Positions 1 through 5,093 of a stretch of 11,003 nt of DNA are shown one piece after another. The translations under genes and the position numbers were made by a program. Numbering within the stretch: the first letter of the stretch is position 1; every line of letters begins with the position of its first letter. Origin of the DNA: CAYNCE01 sp964522515 (GTDB taxonomy: Bacteria > Patescibacteriota > Patescibacteriia > UBA2196); NCBI GenBank assembly GCA_964522515.1, contig CAZFWC010000021.1:1-11003 (forward strand), written 5' to 3'. The notes below the pieces were generated by a model. It did no database searches. It had not been told where the DNA came from and saw only the letters and a list, made by a program, of their open reading frames with translations.

Positions 1-72
1 GGTAGCTCAGTTGGTTAGAGCGTAGCACTCATAACGCTAAGGTCGTGGGTTCAATTCCCACCCTCGCTACCA
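1..72 (+). tRNA. tRNA-Met(CAU), elongator type (or tRNA-Ile2), 5' end cut by window edge
   Basis: The 3' part folds as a normal tRNA. The D stem is GCTC/GAGC (5-8, 18-21), the anticodon stem 23-27/35-39 with loop CTCATAA (anticodon CAT at 30-32), and the T arm GTGGG/CCCAC (45-49, 57-61). The 3' acceptor strand is 62-68, with discriminator A69 and an encoded CCA at 70-72. Only the last two bases of the 5' acceptor strand (GG) lie in the window; five bases are missing to the left. The D stem has C11-G24, the elongator pattern, so this is not the initiator. CAU could be elongator Met or the Ile2 tRNA whose C34 is changed to lysidine; the sequence alone does not decide. The pair closing the anticodon loop is an A-C mismatch. 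Confidence 0.93.
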
Positions 73-89
73 AAATAAATTTAAAATAA

Positions 90-164
90 AGCGGAGTAGA
101 GCAATGGCAGCTCGTCAGGCCCATAACCTGAAGGTTCCCGGTTCGAGTCCGGGCTCCGCAACCA
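90..164 (+). tRNA. Initiator tRNA-fMet(CAU) with C33 and A29-U41
   Basis: The full cloverleaf is visible. The acceptor is 90-96/154-160 with A1 facing A72, so position 1-72 is unpaired, which is the bacterial initiator hallmark recognised by Met-tRNA formyltransferase. The D stem GAGC/GCTC has A11-U24, the second initiator hallmark. The anticodon stem is 115-119/127-131 with anticodon CAT at 122-124. The T arm is CCCGG/CCGGG, the discriminator A161, and CCA is encoded at 162-164. Two departures stand out. The base before the anticodon (121) is C instead of the almost universal U33. The usual three G-C pairs at the bottom of the anticodon stem are A-U, G-C, G-C. The gene follows the preceding tRNA after 17 bases, so the two are probably co-transcribed. 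Confidence 0.95.
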
Positions 165-195
165 AAAAATTCTCAATTAAATTTGGGAGTTTTTT
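164..195 (+). terminator. Intrinsic terminator of the tRNA pair
   Basis: The A-rich arm 164-176 pairs with 183-195 across a 6-nt loop (177-182). The stem is about 13 bp including two G-U pairs, and its 3' arm ends in a run of six T. It begins at the last base of the initiator tRNA CCA, so it would end tRNA transcription and separate it from mnmA. Confidence 0.8.
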
Positions 196-208
196 GATTA
201 AAAATTGA

Positions 209-237
209 TTGATTTTTTGATTTTAAATTATTTTAAT
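209..237 (+). promoter_or_regulatory. Possible mnmA promoter
   Basis: TTGATT (209-214) and TTTAAT (232-237) are separated by 17 bases, giving a plausible sigma-70-type promoter in the 59-bp gap between the tRNA terminator and mnmA. The region is almost pure A/T, so matches by chance are likely. The implied leader would be only about 10 nt. Confidence 0.3.
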
Positions 238-254
238 GTTAAATTAAATTAAAT

Positions 255-1433
255 ATGAAAAATAATTCAAAAAAAATAGTTGTTGGATTATCAGGTGGAG
301 TTGATTCTTCAGTTGCTTTGGTTTTATTAAAACAAAAAGGATGGGAACCGATTGGGGTTTCATTAAAATATTGTGTTTGGGCTGATAAAAATAATTTATT
401 GCAAGAAAATAAATGTTGTAGCGCAGAATCTTTTGCAATTGCAAAAAAAGTTTGTAAAAAATTAAATGTTCCACATTATATTTTTGATGTTTCAAAAGAT
501 TTTCAGAAACAAGTTATTAATTATTTTATTAAAGAATTAAAACAAAATAAAACTCCAAACCCGTGTGTGATTTGCAATCCAAATTTAAAATTTAAAAAAC
601 TTTTTGAATTTGCAGAAAAACACAAAATTAAATATGTTGCAACTGGGCACTACGCTAGAATTGGTGAAGTTAAAAATCAAAAATCCCTCCTTCGCCAAGC
701 CTGCCTGCCGGCAAGGCAGGGCTACGGCGGACAGGCAAAAGTTAAAAGTCAGGTTGAATATCAATTATTAAAAGCAAAAGATAAATTAAAAGACCAGTCG
801 TATTCTTTAGCGTTTTTACCTCAAAGATATTTAAGCAAAATTATTTTTCCTTTGGGAAATTATACAAAAAATGAGATTTATAAAATAGCTAAAAAACAAG
901 GATTTAATTTTTATTCAAAACAAAAACAAAGCCAAGATTTTTGTTTTGTTGCTGGTAAATCAATGCAAAATTTTTTAAGCAAAAAAATTGGAAAAAAAAA
1001 TGGTGAAATTCAAGATAAATCTGGCAAAGTTTTAGCAAAACATCAAGGTTTGCATTTTTACACAATTGGTCAAAGAAAAGGAATTAAATTACCTGGCGGA
1101 CCGTATTTTGTAATTGGATTTGATGTTAAAAAAAATATTTTAATTGTTTCTAAAAACAAAAAAGACTTATTTTCTAAGTCAGCGATTTTGTCACCAATTC
1201 ATTTTATAAATTCAGTTCAAATTACTCAAGATAAATTTAAGGCAAAAGTTAAAATTCGTTCTCAACATTCAGGTGCGTTAGCAAATGTTAAAATTATAAA
1301 TAAAAATAAAGCTCAAATAATTTTTAACAAAGTTCAACCAGCAATTACGCCAGGACAGTTTGCGGTTTTTTATCAAGGACAAGTTTGTTTGGGAGGAGGG
1401 AGGATTTTACTCAACAACTTTCCCGCCAAATGA
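255..1433 (+). CDS. mnmA: tRNA-specific 2-thiouridylase MnmA
   Basis: MnmA activates U34 of the Lys, Glu and Gln tRNAs with ATP and replaces its 2-oxygen with sulfur relayed from a cysteine desulfurase; it acts in the cytosol. The PP-loop SGGVDSS is at residues 13-19. The first catalytic cysteine is C104 in NPCVICN, and the second, C230, lies in SQDFCF; TGHYAR (130-135) and KDQSYSL (179-185) are further family signatures. The central and C-terminal tRNA-binding beta domains follow (YTIGQRKG near 269-276, final LGGGRI). The protein has 392 residues against about 360-370 in typical members. The excess is largely a GC-rich palindromic insert at residues about 144-161, in the variable loop between TGHYAR and LLKAKD, so both active-site cysteines are intact. 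The ATG at 255 has no clear Shine-Dalgarno; it lies 12 residues before the PP-loop, as usual. The last 27 bp overlap the 3' end of the opposing dnaX. Confidence 0.96.
   Translation: MKNNSKKIVVGLSGGVDSSVALVLLKQKGWEPIGVSLKYCVWADKNNLLQENKCCSAESFAIAKKVCKKLNVPHYIFDVSKDFQKQVINYFIKELKQNKTPNPCVICNPNLKFKKLFEFAEKHKIKYVATGHYARIGEVKNQKSLLRQACLPARQGYGGQAKVKSQVEYQLLKAKDKLKDQSYSLAFLPQRYLSKIIFPLGNYTKNEIYKIAKKQGFNFYSKQKQSQDFCFVAGKSMQNFLSKKIGKKNGEIQDKSGKVLAKHQGLHFYTIGQRKGIKLPGGPYFVIGFDVKKNILIVSKNKKDLFSKSAILSPIHFINSVQITQDKFKAKVKIRSQHSGALANVKIINKNKAQIIFNKVQPAITPGQFAVFYQGQVCLGGGRILLNNFPAK
684..737 (+). repeat. GC-rich palindromic element, copy A, inside mnmA
   Basis: This GC-rich block sits in otherwise AT-rich mnmA. 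Bases 700-735 are a 36-nt core identical to copies at 1929-1964 and, reverse-complemented, 2406-2441. The upstream flank, with CTCCTTCGC, also matches the copy at 1912-2005. The core holds the palindrome TGCCGGCA flanked by CCTGCC and AGGCAGG. It is translated in frame without a stop as Leu, Pro, Arg, Gln and Gly-rich residues (including ACLPARQGYGGQ), unlike the Lys/Asn/Ile-rich host protein. Confidence 0.9.
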
Positions 1434-3155
1434 ATCAGCAATTGAATTTAGTTGGTCGTCATTAATTTCAACAAGAATTGGTTTTAATTCCTGTTTTAGT
1501 GTTTGGATTTTTTCTTTGTTTAAAATTTTTGTTTTAACTATTATTTTTTCATCTAAATTTTTTTTCAAAAGATCTTCCAAAATAATTAAACTTTTATTTT
1601 CTTTAAGTTTTTCAGCGTGAATTTCAAATTCAAAACCTAATTTTAAAATATTATTTTGTATTTCAAAAGGATAAGCGGATTTTAAAATTAAAGGTAGCGA
1701 GTGATTAAATTCTTGACTTTGTTTTAAAATTTTTGGCCAAGATTTTTTTATTTCTTCTAATCCAATTTTTTTAATTTCTGTCTTTATTTTTTCAGATTTC
1801 AAAACTTCTGTTTTTGTATTCTCTTTAATTTTTTCTTCAGATTTTATTTCTGTGTTTTGTTTTTTATCTTCTGAATTTTCTGACTTAATTTTGTTTTTAT
1901 CTTGAAGTTTATCTCCTCCTTCGCTAAACCTGCCTGCCGGCAAGGCAGGGCTACGGCGGACAGGCGCCGTAGTCCAGTAGGATTTTTTAGAGGCGAAGGC
2001 GGAGAAACTACATATTTCCACAACTGCAATTTCTAAAGGCAACTGACTAATTTCAGCTGTTTTTATTTGTGTTTGTTTAGAAATAAAATTTTCAAGGATT
2101 TTAATTAAAACACTAAATTCAATTTTTTCTGACTGCTGAATTAATTTAGTTTTAGTTTCTTCTGGTAAAGCAGAAATATTTTCATCTTTATTTTTTAAAT
2201 TAACTTTAATTAAAATTATTTTTCTTAAATAATCAATTAAATCTAAATTAAATCTTTCTAAATCAACTCCGTCAGAAACTAATTTGTTAATAATTTCAAC
2301 TCCTTCTGACGCATTTTTATTTATTAAAGATTCAACTAATTTACTGATTGAATAAATATCAGAACGAGGCAAAACAGCAGAAATATTTTCAAGTGTTATT
2401 TCTTTCCTGTCCGCCGTAGCCCTGCCTTGCCGGCAGGCAGGTTTAGCACTGGTGGATTTAGTATCTGAAAGCAAAGCAGTAATTTGCCCAAGCAAACTTT
2501 CAGCGTCGCGAGCAAATCCGCCACTTCGCAAAGCAATTGTTTTTAAAACTTCATCTGAAATTTTAATTTTTTCTAAATCAGATATTTTTTTTAATCTTTG
2601 TGTAATTTCTTGGGCTGGAATTTTTTTAAAATCAAATCTTTGGCAACGAGAAATTATTGTTTCTGGCAATTTATAACTTTCAGTTGTGCACAAAATAAAA
2701 ATTGCGTATTCTGGCGGTTCTTCTAAAGTTTTAAGCAAGGCGTTAAACGCGGCAGTGGAAAGCATATGAACTTCATCAATAATAAAAATTTTGTATTTAT
2801 TGTGTGGAGCAAACTTAATGTTTTCCACAATATTTTCGCGCACTTTATCAACTTGTGTGTGAGTTGCCGCGTCAATTTCAATTAAATCCAAAGCTTTTCC
2901 TTTTGTAATTTCTTGGCACGAAGAACATTTGTTGCACGGTTCAAATTCATTTGCTTTTTTATTTAAACAATTTAAAGATTTGGCTAAAATTCTAGCCAAA
3001 GAAGTTTTGCCTGTTCCACGCGGTCCTGTAAAAAGATAAGCGTGCGCAATTTGTCCAGACAAAATTTCATTTTGCAAAATAATTTTAATGTGATTTTGCC
3101 CAATCACATCTTTAAATATTTGCGGTCTGTATTTTCTGTAAAGTGTTTGATTCAT
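1407..3155 (-). CDS. dnaX: DNA polymerase III subunit gamma/tau (clamp loader ATPase)
   Basis: DnaX is the AAA+ motor subunit of the clamp loader, which opens the sliding clamp and places it on primed DNA. Walker A GPRGTGKT lies at residues 44-51, the zinc-binding cysteines at C63, C74, C77 and C80, Walker B IIDEVHML at 125-132, sensor 1 near TTES (157-160), and the SRC motif with the arginine finger at 169-171. A collar-like domain III follows to about residue 385. After it comes a Lys/Glu-rich linker and a C-terminal tau-like domain ending FGGKVVE. At 582 residues it is an ordinary long DnaX. It carries two palindromic inserts: residues about 237-250, between the AAA+ module and domain III, and about 385-415, at the start of the linker. 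Neither hits a catalytic motif. No frameshift site for a short gamma form is convincing. The ATG start is supported by the conserved N-terminus LYRKYRPQ. Confidence 0.96.
   Translation of the reverse strand: MNQTLYRKYRPQIFKDVIGQNHIKIILQNEILSGQIAHAYLFTGPRGTGKTSLARILAKSLNCLNKKANEFEPCNKCSSCQEITKGKALDLIEIDAATHTQVDKVRENIVENIKFAPHNKYKIFIIDEVHMLSTAAFNALLKTLEEPPEYAIFILCTTESYKLPETIISRCQRFDFKKIPAQEITQRLKKISDLEKIKISDEVLKTIALRSGGFARDAESLLGQITALLSDTKSTSAKPACRQGRATADRKEITLENISAVLPRSDIYSISKLVESLINKNASEGVEIINKLVSDGVDLERFNLDLIDYLRKIILIKVNLKNKDENISALPEETKTKLIQQSEKIEFSVLIKILENFISKQTQIKTAEISQLPLEIAVVEICSFSAFASKKSYWTTAPVRRSPALPAGRFSEGGDKLQDKNKIKSENSEDKKQNTEIKSEEKIKENTKTEVLKSEKIKTEIKKIGLEEIKKSWPKILKQSQEFNHSLPLILKSAYPFEIQNNILKLGFEFEIHAEKLKENKSLIILEDLLKKNLDEKIIVKTKILNKEKIQTLKQELKPILVEINDDQLNSIADSFGGKVVE
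1912..2005. repeat. GC-rich palindromic element, copy B (most complete), inside dnaX
   Basis: The outer arms 1912-1924 and 1993-2005 are complementary at 12 of 13 positions. Within them lie two more hairpins: the CCTGCC/GGCAGG palindrome centred near 1939, and CTACGGC (1951-1957) against GCCGTAG with an 8-nt loop. The whole could fold as a three-branched structure. The core 1929-1964 is identical to copies A and C. dnaX reads it on the minus strand as a stop-free peptide containing PVRRSPALPAGR, placed between domain III and the charged linker. Confidence 0.9.
2406..2447 (-). repeat. GC-rich palindromic element, copy C, inside dnaX
   Basis: The reverse complement of these 42 bases is identical to 1923-1964 of copy B. 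In dnaX it is read in the forward orientation of the element, giving KPACRQGRATADR. It lies in the loop between the sensor-2 region (RDAES) and the conserved domain III start (ITLENISAVL). It is therefore opposite to copy B and in another frame, though inside the same gene. Confidence 0.9.
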
Positions 3156-3170
3156 AAAATTTTTAGAGCT

Positions 3171-3201
3171 CCCCTCCTTTTCAAGGAGGGGTTGGGGGTG
3201 G
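3171..3201. repeat. Palindromic hairpin repeat in the dnaX leader
   Basis: CCCCTCCTT (3171-3179) pairs perfectly with AAGGAGGGG (3183-3191) over a 3-nt loop and is followed by TTGGGGGTGG. From the predicted dnaX promoter this hairpin is transcribed in the 5' leader. There its strand contains AGGAGG ending 17 nt before the ATG, so the only Shine-Dalgarno-like sequence of dnaX would be held in the stem. The G/C content contrasts sharply with both flanks, which suggests an inserted repeat. Confidence 0.75.
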
Positions 3202-3212
3202 TTAATAAATTA

Positions 3213-3241
3213 ATTTTAACCTAATTCTTTTGTCTTGACAA
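3213..3241 (-). promoter_or_regulatory. Predicted dnaX promoter
   Basis: On the minus strand TTGTCA (3236-3241) and TAAAAT (3213-3218) are separated by exactly 17 bases. Transcription would start near 3206, giving a leader of about 50 nt that contains the hairpin at 3171-3191. The -35 box overlaps, on the opposite strand, the -35 box of the divergent gene at 3317. Confidence 0.55.
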
Positions 3242-3263
3242 ATTTTTTTAAATATGCAAAAAT
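3235..3263 (+). promoter_or_regulatory. Predicted promoter of the secreted orphan gene
   Basis: A consensus TTGACA (3235-3240) is followed after 17 bases by AAAAAT (3258-3263). The latter is preceded by an extended -10 TGC (3255-3257), which would compensate for the weak -10. Its -35 shares five bases with the -35 of dnaX, so the two promoters may compete for polymerase. Confidence 0.6.
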
Positions 3264-3316
3264 AATTGTGTTCAAACTAATTAACTGTATTTTAAATTTA
3301 AACAAGGAGCGGTAAA

Positions 3317-3799
3317 ATGTTTAAAATCAAAAATTTTGTGGTTTTAGTTGTTTTAGTGGCGATTTTGCTATCTGTGTCGTTGTTGCAGGCTCAAATAAAA
3401 AAATGCGATATTTATTTTTATCCAAAGAATGGGGTGGAAGTAGGAGGAGCTTGTATTTTTGACTGTAAGAGCAAAGAAACAGCAAAGAAAGTAAATGATT
3501 TTTGGTTAGATTTAGATAGAATGTTGCAACGCACTCTTAAATCAGAAATTTCATATAAAACTTTTGAAATAAATGATCTTTTTCAGAAAAATATTGGGGA
3601 AAAAGAAAGAAAAAATATTAATGTTGTTTTCTGTAATGCAAAAGTTTTTTGGGGAGAATTTTTAAACCCTTCTAAAAACAATATTCTTTGTGTTGTGTGG
3701 ATTTCGGATGAAGGTGGAAAATTTCAGATAATAAATATAAAAAAAGGAAAATACACAAAATTTTGTGGCAAGTGGGGAAGGGTTCGGGTAGATTTTTAA
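3317..3799 (+). CDS. Secreted Cys-containing protein of unknown function
   Basis: I do not recognise the family. The 160-residue product starts with a clear signal peptide: KIK, then a hydrophobic stretch at residues 7-23, and a probable signal peptidase I site LQA/Q after residue 25. The mature part of about 135 residues has six cysteines (C30, C46, C50, C106, C125, C150), enough for three disulfides, and several Trp and Tyr residues. It has no further membrane helix, so it is probably released or loosely surface-bound. AAGGAG at 3304-3309, 7 nt before the ATG, is the best Shine-Dalgarno in the window. The gene stands alone between its own promoter and terminator, divergent from dnaX. Its codons are somewhat richer in G than those of its neighbours. 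It is real as a gene; no function is proposed. Confidence 0.8.
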   Translation: MFKIKNFVVLVVLVAILLSVSLLQAQIKKCDIYFYPKNGVEVGGACIFDCKSKETAKKVNDFWLDLDRMLQRTLKSEISYKTFEINDLFQKNIGEKERKNINVVFCNAKVFWGEFLNPSKNNILCVVWISDEGGKFQIINIKKGKYTKFCGKWGRVRVDF

Positions 3800-3826
3800 A
3801 ATAAAATTCATTTAACATTTTTGCGT

Positions 3827-3858
3827 GGCTGTAGTTTATTCAAATTACAGCCATTTTT
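3827..3858 (+). terminator. Intrinsic terminator of the secreted orphan gene
   Basis: GGCTGTAGTT (3827-3836) pairs with AATTACAGCC (3843-3852), ten base pairs with one G-U, over a 6-nt loop. ATTTTT follows. It lies about 28 bp after the stop codon. Confidence 0.85.
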
Positions 3859-3908
3859 ATTTGCTAAAAAAATAATTATATGATAAATTTTAAATAAGAC
3901 AAAAAAGT

Positions 3909-3937
3909 TTGACGCTAATTTATTTTTAGTGTATTAT
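3909..3937 (+). promoter_or_regulatory. Strong promoter of the rpsU-yqeY operon
   Basis: TTGACG (3909-3914) and TATTAT (3932-3937) are separated by the optimal 17 bases; each box differs from consensus at one position. Transcription would start near 3944, leaving a leader of about 90 nt before rpsU. Such strength fits a ribosomal protein gene. Confidence 0.75.
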
Positions 3938-3955
3938 TTAAGTATTAATTAAGTT

Positions 3956-4025
3956 TCGAAGGCAGTAATTTTTTGATGGGATCCTTCGGCTCCTAGGCGA
4001 CCCTAAAAAGTCGCTCAGGACAGGA
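3956..4025 (+). promoter_or_regulatory. Structured GC-rich leader of rpsU
   Basis: Two hairpins can form in the mRNA. TCGAAGG (3956-3962) pairs with CCTTCGG (3983-3989), enclosing a 20-nt AT-rich loop. TCCTAGGCGAC (3991-4001) pairs with GTCGCTCAGGA (4010-4020) with one mismatch and one G-U, over an 8-nt loop. The second stem ends just before a free AGGA (4022-4025), which lies 9 nt from the rpsU ATG and is the likely ribosome binding site. The GC content is far above the flanks. It could be an autoregulatory leader or another inserted palindromic repeat; the sequence does not decide. Confidence 0.55.
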
Positions 4026-4034
4026 TTTATTTTT

Positions 4035-4292
4035 ATGCCAGTACAAATCAAAAGAAAACCAAGAGAAAATATGTATAGTTTGTTGCGACGATTTAAAGAT
4101 GTTTTTAAAAAAAGTCGCGTTAGTTATTTAACTAGACAAAATATGCGTTATGAAAAACCTATTAATAAAGCGCGAATTAAAAAAGATGCTTTGCGCCGTA
4201 AATACAATCGCGAAAAACGGCAGTATCAGATTAGAGTTGGAGAAATTAGTGAGGAGCCAATAATTCAAGGTAGACAAAATAAAAAAAGATAA
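4035..4292 (+). CDS. rpsU: Small ribosomal subunit protein bS21
   Basis: bS21 binds the platform of the 30S subunit near the anti-Shine-Dalgarno end of 16S rRNA and helps initiation. The 85-residue product is strongly basic. It has the family pattern of an N-terminal ENMYSLLRRFKDVFKKSRV segment, then RYEKP, then an Arg/Lys-rich C-terminal helix (KKDALRRKYNREKR). It is a little longer than the roughly 60-70 residues of many bS21 proteins, because of a tail after residue 67. The ATG at 4035 is preceded by AGGA at 4022-4025. It is the first gene of a two-gene operon, with yqeY starting two bases after its stop. Confidence 0.93.
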   Translation: MPVQIKRKPRENMYSLLRRFKDVFKKSRVSYLTRQNMRYEKPINKARIKKDALRRKYNREKRQYQIRVGEISEEPIIQGRQNKKR

Positions 4293-4294
4293 TT

Positions 4295-4747
4295 ATGTTA
4301 ATTTCTAAAATAAATCAAGAATTAAAACAAGCAATGAAAAATAAAGAAAGTTTAAAACTTTCTGTTTTAAGAATGTTAGTTTCAGAATTTAATAATGAAG
4401 CAATTAATTTAAAAAAGAAAGAACAAGGATTAAACGCTGAAGAAGAATTAAAAATTTTAAAAAGAGAAGTTAAAAAACGAAAAGATTCAATTCAACAATT
4501 TGAATCTGGCAACAGGCCAGAATTAGCTGAACAAGAAAAAAAAGAATTAGAAATTTTACAAAAATATTTACCAGAAGAAATGTCAGAAAATGAAATTAGA
4601 AAAATAGTTAAAGAAGTTATTTCTAGAATTGGTAAAGTTGTTCCAAACCAATTTGGACAAATAATGGGACAAGTGATGAAAAAAATTCAAGAAAATGCAG
4701 ATGGGAATTTGGTTAGTAAAGTTGTTAAGGAGGAAATAAAAAATTAA
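4295..4747 (+). CDS. yqeY: GatB/YqeY domain protein
   Basis: The 150-residue protein matches the stand-alone YqeY family: an N-terminal helical bundle beginning LISKINQELKQAMKNK, the conserved LSVLRMLVSEFNN, then RKDSIQQFESGNRPELAEQE with KELEILQKYLPEEMS, and a C-terminal small domain related to the tail of the amidotransferase subunit GatB (FGQIMGQVMKKI, DGNLVSKVVKEEI). The length is normal for the family. The molecular role is not settled; a link to tRNA or Glu/Asp-tRNA amidotransferase is inferred from the GatB homology. It is cytosolic. The ATG lies 2 nt after the rpsU stop, which implies translational coupling, and rpsU-yqeY adjacency is also known in Firmicutes such as Bacillus subtilis. 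Confidence 0.94.
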   Translation: MLISKINQELKQAMKNKESLKLSVLRMLVSEFNNEAINLKKKEQGLNAEEELKILKREVKKRKDSIQQFESGNRPELAEQEKKELEILQKYLPEEMSENEIRKIVKEVISRIGKVVPNQFGQIMGQVMKKIQENADGNLVSKVVKEEIKN

Positions 4748-4776
4748 TTTCTGAATTATTTTTTACATCGTCTAAC

Positions 4777-4802
4777 ACCAAATATTTGGTTAAGAAATTT
4801 TT
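4777..4802 (+). terminator. Possible weak terminator after yqeY
   Basis: ACCAAATATTTGGT (4777-4790) is a perfect 14-bp palindrome, followed after seven bases by TTTTT (4798-4802). The stem is short and AT-rich and has no natural loop, so termination is only plausible. The remaining stretch 4748-4906 shows no coding or RNA signal that I can support. Confidence 0.3.
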
Positions 4803-4906
4803 CATTCCAAATTTTCATCCCTTTATTTTTTGACGAGAGTTTGGGTGGAGTTTGAATTAATTTATAAATATTTATGAACCTAACAAAAATCCAAAAACAA
4901 AAAATT

Positions 4907-5072
4907 AATTTCCAAGATACAATTTCCCCGCCTGCCAAAACCTGTCATTGGCGGGCAGGCAATTTTCAAATAAATAACAAATTACAAATCCCAAAAAATA
5001 TAAAATAATAATTTAAATAAAATATTGGAAATTGAAATTTGAAATTTATTTGGAACTTGTATCTTGGAAATT
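4907..5072. repeat. Long AT-rich imperfect inverted repeat, MITE-like
   Basis: A perfect 16-bp inverted pair, 4907-4922 and 5057-5072 (AATTTCCAAGATACAA and its complement), bounds the unit. Inside it, TTCAAATAAATAACAAATT (4965-4983) and its continuation match the reverse complement of about 5026-5055 with scattered differences. The left arm is broken by a GC-rich palindrome at 4923-4962 that the right arm lacks. It fills most of the gap between yqeY and the giant gene. It has no coding capacity of its own, so it looks like a non-autonomous palindromic repeat. Confidence 0.75.
4923..4964. repeat. GC-rich palindrome nested in the inverted repeat
   Basis: GCCTGCC (4930-4936) pairs with GGCAGGC (4954-4960). 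Alternative pairings CCCGCC/GGCGGG (4927-4932, 4950-4955) and GCCAA/TTGGC also exist. The GGCAGGC arm resembles that of the elements inside mnmA and dnaX, but the loop differs, so it is a related or separate subfamily. It interrupts the left arm of the AT-rich inverted repeat. Confidence 0.7.
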
Positions 5073-5093
5073 GGAAATTAAATAAATAACTTT

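Noticed and set aside
1431..1433. TGA read as Gly or Trp, as in some Patescibacteria or mycoplasmas
   Set aside because: TGA ends mnmA at a natural family end and is absent in frame from the other genes, so the standard bacterial code fits.
1558..1565. Programmed frameshift for a short DnaX gamma form at the A8 run
   Set aside because: The run is near the C-terminus, not at the domain III border, and has no clear slippery heptamer with stimulator.
1360..1620. Plus-strand open frame across the 3' end of mnmA and dnaX
   Set aside because: It is antisense to the well-supported dnaX coding sequence and resembles no protein.
1844..2029. Minus-strand frame containing a palindrome-derived peptide
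   Set aside because: It is an alternative frame of dnaX opened by the stop-poor GC element; the DnaX frame fits the family and is preferred.
684..2447. CRISPR-like repeats
   Set aside because: The copies are irregularly spaced, in different orientations and inside coding genes, with no spacers or cas genes.
3042..3224. Plus-strand frame reading through the hairpin repeat upstream of dnaX
   Set aside because: It is antisense to the dnaX start and its tail is repeat translation; no start signal.
4830..4868. Promoter for the giant gene (TTGACG 4830 or TTGGGT 4841 with TATAAA 4863)
   Set aside because: The spacings are 27 or 16 with a poor -35, and the position is over 220 bp from the start; not strong enough in AT-rich DNA.
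4756..4938. Minus-strand small open frame in the intergenic region
   Set aside because: It begins inside repeat sequence and has no Shine-Dalgarno or recognisable protein features.
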